DNA of 64,000 bases from Pseudo-nitzschia pungens (Eukaryota; Bacillariophyta; Bacillariophyceae; Bacillariales; Bacillariaceae), in the NCBI GenBank assembly GCA_037355855.1, contig CM074769.1, positions 1,736,001 through 1,800,000 of the forward strand, written 5' to 3'. Below, in pieces: positions 52,756 to 63,400 of the stretch. The position numbers and the translations under genes were made by a program. Position 1 is the stretch's first letter. Each line of letters starts with the position of its first letter. Below the pieces are notes generated by a model that was not told the DNA's origin, ran no database searches, and was given only the letters and a program-made list of their open reading frames with translations.

Positions 52756-54459
52756 ACGGAAGGAAAACAGAAAAGACCGGGCGGAGCGAAGCGAACACCA
52801 TCGGGACGACTACAACGACAGCAACGACGACGACGACGACGACGACGACCACAGAAGAGATCGAAGGGTGAAAAGGTCGATATTCTTTCCTGTGGACAAG
52901 GAATGCCCGATCCAACGACAGGATACCGCAACCTTCATACGACGTACAAACGATAACCGATCGATGGCACGCATCGCTGGAACAGAAGCAAGCGAGACCT
53001 GCGGATGCGGTCTTCTCGGTAACACTAGTCGTTGTAGCGCGCAAAACCTACTGTACAGATAAAATCATGACAGGATAATCTTTGGACTTTTCATTGAATA
53101 AGCATGTACTACGTATGTAGTAAGTGTAGTAGATGTCGGTTGCATGTTCCATAAGCGTACGAACCAGAAATTATTATTATTATTTTAGGGTCGATCAAAT
53201 TGTGGTGATGTACGCGTATGATGAGCTGTTCGAATGGATGTTTTGGTTTGGATTCTCGGAGCAGAGTTGTCGAAGCAGGACAATTGGTTCCATTGGTTTG
53301 GATTGGGGGGAAAGGCAAATAATGTAACTGCCAACAAGGGACTTATCGCACGCGATGCGACTCGACATGCTCCTCTTCTTCGGTTTCTTCGCAGTCGTGG
53401 ACGTCAGTCTACGTGTTCGCTCCCTCGCTTTCACCCTTTCCCTCCTTTACTCGCACGGTGTCCGCCCAATGTTCTGATTCCGATCATTCTTGAAATGCTG
53501 AAGCAGGAGTAGCAGTTTTACCATGCACACCCAAAAGACCGGGATGATCATGTATGTGGTTCCCTGTATGCCCCCGAAAGACCAGGATCGTCATACACTC
53601 TATAAAATCGTCCATTTTTAGTGTTCGCGACTTACTTTACGGGCTTCGGCCTTCCATTATGTTGCTCTCTCCGCAACAGCAATCGTGAGCAAGATGGTAA
53701 CCAATAGTCGTATCACACTTGCAGACTATTGCCACTGTCTTGTATGGGGGGGTTGATCTTGGGTCATTGGTTGAGAGAGCAGAGGTGAAAGCCCTGAACG
53801 CCCAGAAAGTATAAGCAAGTTATATGAAAACACACCAACGCATGATTCTTTGGGTGTCGCCGATTGATTTGTCCACATTCCTTTCGAAATGCAAATATCA
53901 AAAGGTTCATATGGAATAGCAGAAAAATGGCAAAATTCTAATATGAGGGACTGTTGTAATTTGTTTCCAAAACGGTTTTCTTCCTTCCCATTCCAAATCC
54001 TTTTCATCATGGTACTTGGAAACGCATGTGCCAAATTTTTGCAATCTTTCCCTAGACATAGGACTTCTGGTGACCATTTTTTGGCTCACAGCGGTAGACA
54101 CCAATGTAAAGATGATGCTCAGCAACAATGAACGAGAACGTGCCGAGGTAGAACTGTTTGGCAACGGCTATTCCTTGCACGCGCGAAATACCAGAATAAT
54201 CCTGTATTTGGTTCTCTGCACACCAGAAAGGCGGGGGCATTGTGTATGCGATCATCGTGAAAGCTCAGGATGCAAAAAAGCATTCTTATGATTCTCTTCA
54301 CTCACGAACAACTATGTCTCTCGGCACCGTTACAGGAAACCCGACGAGCAGAAAAATGCTGGAGAGCTTTGGGATGATCTCTATGAGCCAGTAAAATAAT
54401 GCCGAACATCAATGCAAGGCGAAATGAAAGCTGCAAGCTATCAACGTAACTGAAAAAGA
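52756..54459. other. Intergenic, no supported gene
   Basis: It contains a (GAC)n run at 52825-52850. Two related words, AAAGACCGGGATGATCATGTA and AAAGACCAGGATCGTCATACA, lie near 53533 and 53577, about 44 bp apart. Open frames are short and have no motifs. Confidence 0.45.
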
Positions 54460-57400
54460 TCACGGAAAATGAACCTCTGTGCCTAGGTCCTCTTTGAGTT
54501 GACGGTTCCTGCCAATGCCAGAGGAAGTGCATTCAAATTGACACCATGGTCCAGCAGATGGATTTGGATTCTGAGCACTAGGGCAAGAACTACCCTGAAA
54601 CATTCTGGCAACCTTGATATCTGCTGGAGTCTTGGTAGCCCATGTATCCAAGCATTGATTGAAGGAAGCTGCATTCCAGAACATTCCCGGCATCCATTGT
54701 ACGCTGCCCACATTCCAAACACTAAGGTCTTGATTGAACAGCACAGCAGATGCAAACATTTGTGTCATTCTTGTGACACCAGTAACATTCCAGCTGGAGA
54801 GTATCTGGTTGAAGTTGTCACATCCACGAAACATTGCTACCATGGTTTTGACATTGGAGACATCCCAGGCATCCAGGGGTTGGTTGAAATTACTTGTTGC
54901 CTCAAACATCCTCGTCATTTTTGTGACCTTTGATACCGTCCAGTTTGAGAGTGGCTGGTTAAAATAATTTGCACTTCTGAACATAGAATCCATGTTTCGT
55001 ACACGTGATACATCCCATGCAGATAAAGGTTGATTGAAGAGATATTCAAATGGAGGGAGCTCATTGAATTTACCACCACTGGCAAACATATGGTGCATGT
55101 TTGTGACACTTGACACATCCCAGCTAGCAAGTGGTTGGTTGAACAGAAAAGCATCTTTGAACATTGCTTCCATCTCTTGGACTCTCCCTACATTCCAGGC
55201 ATTCAGGTTTTGGTTAAATTTACTTGCTTTGTGAAACATTTGTCCCATCTTTGTGACACTTGACACATCCCAGCTGGCTAGTGGATGGTCAAAGTTATGT
55301 GCATTTTTGAACATTCCTTTCATATTCCTGACTTTAGAAACATTCCATTCATTGATGGACTGGTTGAAAGCAGATGCACCACTAAACATCATGCTCATGC
55401 CCAATGTTCCTGATACATCCCAACAGTCCAAAGGTTCGTTGAAGGTGTTTAATCCATAAAATGCATAACCCATATTTGTCACACCTGAGACATCCCAGCA
55501 CTTTACTGGTTTATCTTCTGGGCAAATTAAATCATTCACACATTGCTTCAATTGATTCCGAAATGAAGCACCACTTGTTGTAATCTTTGGACGAGAATTG
55601 CCACAGATTGCATCACAATAGTAGCTTGGGATCATGCTGGGGACCATGATGGGGATCATGCTTGGCTTGAAGCTGGGAATATTGCTTGGGATTGTGCTTG
55701 GAACATAACTGGGAGTATCACTGGGAAAACCACTTAGAGCATCACTTGGAACATCACTGGGAATACCACTTAGAGAATCACTGGGCTTCATACTGGGCTT
55801 CATACTGGGCTTCATACTAGGCTTCATACTGGGCTTCATACTGGGCTTCATACTGGGCTTCATACTGGGCTTCATACTGGGCTTCATACTGGGCTTCATA
55901 CTGGGCTTCATACTGGGCTTCATACTGGGCTTCATACTGGGCTTTATACTAGGCTTCATACTGGGCTTCATACTAGGTTTCATACTAGGCTTCATACTGG
56001 GCTTCATGCTGGGCTTGATGCTGGGAACATTACTGGGCTTGATGCTGGGAACCATGCTTGGAACCATACTTGGGAAGTCGTTTCGCACGTTGCTAGGAAC
56101 ATTGCTGGGTACATTGCTTGGTAGATTGCTTGGTAGATTGCTGGGAACCATGCTGGGGACCATACTGGGTACATTGCTTGGTAGATTGCTAGGAACCATG
56201 CTGGGGACCAGACTGGGTACATTACTCGAAACCATGCTTGGAACATTGCTGGGCACCATGCTTGGAATACCAGAAGGAAAACTGCTAGGTTCCATGCTTG
56301 GAACATTACTGGGAACATTGCTGGGTTTCGTGCTGGGCTTCATGCTGGGAACCATGCTGGGCTTCATGCTGGGAACCATGCTGGGCTTCATGCTGGGCTT
56401 CATGCTGGGCTTCATGCTGGGCTTCATGCTGGGAACCATACTTGGGACGTCGCTTGGCACGTTGCTGGGTACCATGCTGGGAATCATGCTGGGTACATTG
56501 CTCGGTACATTGCTCGGTACATTGCTCAGTACATTGCTCGGTACATTGCTTGGTATATTGCTTGGTACATTGCTTGGTACGTTACTGGGATCCATGCTGG
56601 GGACCATACTGGGTACATTGCTTGGTAGGTTGCTAGGAACCATGCTTGGTACGTTACTCGGAACCATGCTTGGAACATTGCTGGGCACCATGCTTGGAAT
56701 ACCAGAAGGAAAACTGCTAGGTTCCATGCTTGGAACATTACTGGGAACATTGCTGGGTTTCGTGCTGGGCTTCATGCTGGGAACCATGCTGGGCTTCATG
56801 CTGGGCTTCATGCTGGGCTTCATGCTGGGCTTCATGCTGGGAACCATACTTGGGACGTCGCTTGGCACGTTGCTGGGTACCATGCTGGGAATCATGCTGG
56901 GTACATTGCTCGGTACATTGCTCGGTACATTGCTCGGTACATTGCTCGGTACATTGCTTGGTAGATTGCTTGGTACATTGCTTGGTACGTTACTGGGATC
57001 CATGCTGGGGACCAGACTGGGTACATTGCTTGGTAGGTTGCTAGGAACCATGCTGGGGACCATGCTTGGTACGTCACTAGGTACGTTACTCGGAACCATG
57101 CTTGGAACATTGCTGGGCACCATGCTTGGAATACCAGAAGGAAAACTGCTAGGTTCCATGCTTGGAACATTACTGGGAACATTGGTGGGCTTCATGCTGG
57201 GAACCATGCTGGGCTTCATGCTGGGAACCATGCTGGGCTTCATGCTGGGAACCATGCTTGGGACGTCGCTTGGCACGTTGCTGGGTAACATGCTGGGTAC
57301 ATTGCTTGGTACATTGCTCGGTACGTTGCTCGGTGCGTTGCTTGGTAGATTGCTAGGAACCATGCTGGGGACCATACTGGGTACATTGCTTGGTAGATTG

Positions 57401-60400
57401 CTAGGAACCATGCTTGGTACGTTACTCGGAACCATGCTTGGAACATTGCTGGGCACCATGCTTGGAATACCAGAAGGAAAACTGCTAGGTTCCATGCTTG
57501 GAACATTACTGGGAATATTGCTGGGTTTCGTGCTGGGCTTCATGCTGGGCTTCATGCTGGGCTTCATGCTGGGCTTCATGCTGGGCTTCATGCTGGGCTT
57601 CATGCTGGGCTTCATGCTGGGCTTCATGCTGGGCTTCATGCTGGGCTTCATGCTGGGCTTCATGCTGGGCTTCATGCTGGGAACCATACTTGGGACGTCG
57701 CTTGGCACGTTGCTGGGTACCATGCTGGGAATCATGCTGGGTACATTGCTCGGTACATTGCTCGGTACATTGCTCGGTACATTGCTTGGTATATTGCTCG
57801 GTACATTGCTTGGTACGTTACTGGGATCCATGCTGGGGACCATACTGGGTACATTGCTTGGTAGGTTGCTAGGAACCATGCTGGGGACCATGCTTGGTAC
57901 GTCACTAGGTACGTTACTCGGAACAATGCTTGGAACATTGCTGGGCACCATGCTTGGAATACCAGAAGGAAAACTGCTAGGTTCCATGCTTGGAACATTA
58001 CTGGGAACATTGCTGGGCTTCATGCTGGGAACCATGCTGGGCTTCATGCTGGGAACCATGCTGGGCTTAATGCTGGGAACCATGCTTGGGACGTCGCTTG
58101 GCACGTTGCTGGGTAACATGCTGGGTACATTGCTTGGTACATTGCTCGGTACGTTGCTCGGTACGTTGCTTGGTAGATTGCTAGGAACCATGCTGGGGAC
58201 CATACTGGGTACATTGCTTGGTAGATTGCTAGGAACCATGCTGGGGACCATGCTTGGTAGATTGCTAGGAACCATGCTTGGTACGTTACTCGGAACCATG
58301 CTTGGAACATTGCTGGGCACCATGCTTGGAATACCAGAAGGAAAACTGCTAGGTTCCATGCTTGGAACATTACTGGGAACATTGCTGGGTTTCGTGCTGG
58401 GCTTCATGCTGGGCTTCATGCTGGGCTTCATGCTGGGCTTCATGCTGGGCTTCATGCTGGGAACCATACTTGGGACGTCGCTTGGCACGTTGCTGGGTAC
58501 CATGCTGGGAATCATGCTGGGTACATTGCTCGGTACATTGCTCGGTACATTGCTCGGTACATTGCTTGGTACGTTACTGGGATCCATGCTGGGGACCATA
58601 CTGGGTACATTGCTTGGTAGGTTGCTAGGAACCATGCTGGGGACCATGCTTGGTACGTCACTAGGTACGTTACTCGGAACAATGCTTGGAACATTGCTGG
58701 GCACCATGCTTGGAATACCAGAAGGAAAACTGCTAGGTTCCATGCTTGGAACATTACTGGGAACATTGCTGGGCTTCATGCTGGGAACCATGCTGGGCTT
58801 CATGCTGGGAACCATGCTGGGCTTAATGCTGGGAACCATGCTTGGGACGTCGCTTGGCACGTTGCTGGGTAACATGCTGGGTACATTGCTTGGTACATTG
58901 CTCGGTACGTTGCTCGGTACGTTGCTTGGTAGATTGCTAGGAACCATGCTGGGGACCATACTGGGTACATTGCTTGGTAGGTTGCTAGGAACCATGCTGG
59001 GGACCATGCTTGGTACGTCACTAGGTACGTTGCTCGGAACAATGCTTGGAACATTGCTGGGCACCATGCTTGGAATACCAGAAGGAAAACTGCTAGGTTC
59101 CATGCTTGGAACATTACTGGGAACATTGCTGGGCTTCATGCTGGGAACCATGCTGGGCTTCATGCTGGGAACCATGCTGGGCTTAATGCTGGGAACCATG
59201 CTTGGGACGTCGCTTGGCACGTTGCTGGGTAACATGCTGGGTACATTGCTTGGTACATTGCTCGGTACGTTGCTCGGTACGTTGCTTGGTAGATTGCTAG
59301 GAACCATGCTGGGGACCATACTGGGAACATTGCTTGGTAGATTGCTAGGAACCATGCTTGGTACGTTACTCGGAACCATGCTTGGAACGTTGCTGGGCAC
59401 CATGCTTGGAATACCAGAAGGAAAACTGCTAGGTTCCATGCTTGGAACATTACTGGGAACATTGCTGGGTTTCGTGCTGGGCTTCGTGCTGGGAACCATG
59501 CTGGGCTTCATGCTGGGCTTCATGCTGGGCTTCATGCTGGGCTTCATGCTGGGAACCATACTTGGGACGTCGCTTGGCACGTTGCTGGGTACCATGCTGG
59601 GAATCATGCTGGGTACATTGCTCGGTACATTGCTCGGTACATTGCTTGGTATATTGCTCGGTACATTGCTTGGTACGTTACTGGGATCCATGCTGGGGAC
59701 CATACTGGGTACATTGCTTGGTAGGTTGCTAGGAACCATGCTGGGGACCATGCTTGGGACGTCGCTTGGCACGTTGCTGGGTAACATGCTGGGTACATTG
59801 CTTGGTACATTGCTCGGTACGTTGCTCGGTACGTTGCTTGGTAGATTGCTAGGAACCATGCTGGGGACCATACTGGGTACATTGCTTGGTAGATTGCTAG
59901 GAACCATGCTTGGTACGTTACTCGGAACCATGCTTGGAACATTGCTGGGCACCATGCTTGGAATACCAGAAGGAAAACTGCTAGGTTCCATGCTTGGAAC
60001 ATTACTGGGAACATTGCTGGGTATCGTGCTGGGCTTCATGCTGGGTTTCGTGCTGGGCTTCATGCTGGGAACCATGCTGGGCTTCATGCTGGGCTTCATG
60101 CTGGGCTTCATGCTGGGCTTCATGCTGGGAACCATACTTGGGACGTCGCTTGGCACGTTGCTGGGTACCATGCTGGGAATCATGCTGGGAATCATGCTGG
60201 GTACATTGCTCGGTACATTGCTCGGTACATTGCTCGGTACATTGCTTGGTAGATTGCTCGGTACATTGCTTGGTACGTTACTGGGATCCATGCTGGGGAC
60301 CATACTGGGTACATTGCTTGGTAGGTTGCTAGGAACCATGCTGGGGACCATGCTTGGTACGTCACTAGGTACGTTACTCGGAACAATGCTTGGAACATTG

Positions 60401-63400
60401 CTGGGCACCATGCTTGGAATACCAGAAGGAAAACTGCTAGGTTCCATGCTTGGAACATTACTGGGAACATTGCTGGGCTTCATGCTGGGAACCATGCTGG
60501 GCTTCATGCTGGGAACCATGCTGGGCTTCATGCTGGGAACCATGCTTGGGACGTCGCTTGGCACGTTGCTGGGTAACATGCTGGGTACATTGCTTGGTAC
60601 ATTGCTCGGTACGTTGCTCGGTACGTTGCTTGGTAGATTGCTAGGAACCATGCTGGGGACCATACTGGGTACATTGCTTGGTAGATTGCTAGGAACCATG
60701 CTGGGGACCATGCTTGGTAGATTGCTAGGAACCATGCTTGGTACGTTACTCGGAACCATGCTTGGAACATTGCTGGGCACCATGCTTGGAATACCAGAAG
60801 GAAAACTGCTAGGTTCCATGCTTGGAACATTACTGGGAACATTGCTGGGTTTCGTGCTGGGCTTCATGCTGGGCTTCATGCTGGGCTTCATGCTGGGCTT
60901 CATGCTGGGCTTCATGCTGGGAACCATACTTGGGACGTCGCTTGGCGCGTTGCTGGGTACCATGCTGGGAATCATGCTGGGTACATTGCTCGGTACATTG
61001 CTCGGTACATTGCTCGGTACATTGCTTGGTAATTTACTGGGATCCATGCTGGGGACCATACTGGGTACATTGCTTGGTAGGTTGCTAGGAACCATGCTGG
61101 GGACCATGCTTGGTACGTCACTAGGTACGTTACTCGGAACAATGCTTGGAACATTGCTGGGCACCATGCTTGGAATACCAGAAGGAAAACTGCTAGGTTC
61201 CATGCTTGGAACATTACTGGGAACATTGCTGGGCTTCATGCTGGGAACCATGCTGGGCTTCATGCTGGGAACCATGCTGGGCTTCATGCTGGGAACCATG
61301 CTTGGGACGTCGCTTGGCACGTTGCTGGGTAACATGCTGGGTACATTGCTTGGTACATTGCTCGGTACGTTGCTCGGTACGTTGCTTGGTAGATTGCTAG
61401 GAACCATGCTGGGGACCATACTGGGTACATTGCTTGGTAGATTGCTAGGAACCATGCTTGGTACGTTACTCGGAACCATGCTTGGAACGTTGCTGGGCAC
61501 CATGCTTGGAATACCAGAAGGAAAACTGCTAGGTTCCATGCTTGGAACATTACTGGGAACATTGCTGGGTTTCGTGCTGGGCTTCATGCTGGGAACCATG
61601 CTGGGCTTCATGCTGGGCTTCATGCTGGGCTTCATGCTGGGCTTCATGCTGGGCTTCATGCTGGGCTTCATGCTGGGAACCATACTTGGGACGTCGCTTG
61701 GCACGTTGCTGGGTACCATGCTGGGAATCATGCTGGGTACATTGCTCGGTACATTGCTCGGTACATTGCTCGGTACATTGCTTGGTATATTGCTCGGTAC
61801 ATTGCTTGGTACGTTACTGGGATCCATGCTGGGGACCATACTGGGTACATTGCTTGGTAGGTTGCTAGGAACCATGCTGGGGACCATGCTTGGGACGTCG
61901 CTTGGCACGTTGCTGGGTAACATGCTGGGTACATTGCTTGGTACATTGCTCGGTACGTTGCTCGGTACGTTGCTTGGTAGATTGCTAGGAACCATGCTGG
62001 GGACCATACTGGGTACATTGCTTGGTAGATTGCTAGGAACCATGCTGGGGACCATGCTTGGTAGATTGCTAGGAACCATGCTTGGTACGTTACTCGGAAC
62101 CATGCTTGGAACATTGCTGGGCACCATGCTTGGAATACCAGAAGGAAAACTGCTAGGTTCCATGCTTGGAACATTACTGGGAATATTGCTGGGTTTCGTG
62201 CTGGGCTTCATGCTGGGAACCATGCTGGGCTTCATGCTGGGCTTCATGCTGGGCTTCATGCTGGGCTTCATGCTGGGCTTCATACTTGGCGTCATCGTTG
62301 GAAACCCACTTGGCACGTTGCTGGGTGCCATGCTGGGATCAAAACATAAATCATTTGAGTCCTGACACCATGTGTAATCAGATACTGATGGTGTACCAGG
62401 AACAGGACATGCAGTCCCCAATAACATGTCTGTAACTGTGACATCAGAAAGCACCTTAGATGGCCATGAGCTAAGGCATTGGTTGAATTTCGATGCCAGG
62501 CGAAACATGTAATGCATGGTAGTCACTCTTGATGTGTCCCAGTTATCAATTGGTTGGTTGAAAGAAGAAGCTTCTGAAAACATATGTGCCATATCGACAA
62601 CCTTTCCTGTGTTCCATGATCCAATAGGTTGGTTAAAACCATGGTTAGATGCAAATGCACCATGCATTGCTGTAACCTTTGCTGTGTTCCATGATCCAAT
62701 GGGTTGGTTGAAAGAAGAAGCACTATGGAGGAAAGACCATAGGTTTGTGACATTTCCGGTGTTCCATGATCCAATGGGTTGGTTGAAAGCAGAAGCATAT
62801 ATAAACATATGTTTCATACTTGTCACACTTGATGTTTCCCAGGAACCAATGGGTTGGTTGAAAGCAGAAGCCCGTTCAAACATCCATGACATATCTGTGA
62901 CCAGTCCTGTGTTCCATGAACCAATGGGTTGGTTGAAAACCCTAGCATCATAAAACGTCTTGTGAAAATCGGTGACTTTTTCTGTGTTCCATGATCCAAT
63001 GGGTTGGTTGAATTTTTTAGCACCAAAAAATGTACGATGCATATCGCTGACCTTTCTTGTGTCCCATGATCCAATTGGTTGATTAAAAACAAGAGCATTA
63101 TTGAACATAGAAAACAATGAAACAGCATTTCCTGTGTTCCATGATCCAATTGGTTGGTTGAAAGCCTGAGCATGATGAAAGGCATCATGCATACTTGTAA
63201 CACTTGATGTGTCCCAGCAATGCAGTGGCTCGTTGAATGAATACTTGTACTGAAATGCTTTGTACATGCTTGTTACAGCACCAGTATTCCAACAATTCAT
63301 AGGGACATTGCTGCCTGGGCAGTTTGTGCCAGAAAGGCAATCGGCAATAAGAATATGTAAGTCAAAACCCGAAACATCAATCACAGGACGTCCGTGACTT

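Noticed and set aside
55625..62340. Regular repeats considered as a CRISPR-like array
   Set aside because: The units are contiguous 12-bp coding repeats with no unique spacers, in a eukaryotic gene.
56006..62365. A 2119-residue plus-strand open frame of L-G-T-L-L-G-T type
   Set aside because: It is the antisense of the PSxx array. The 12-bp units contain no stop in this antisense frame, so the length follows from composition. There are no domains at either end.
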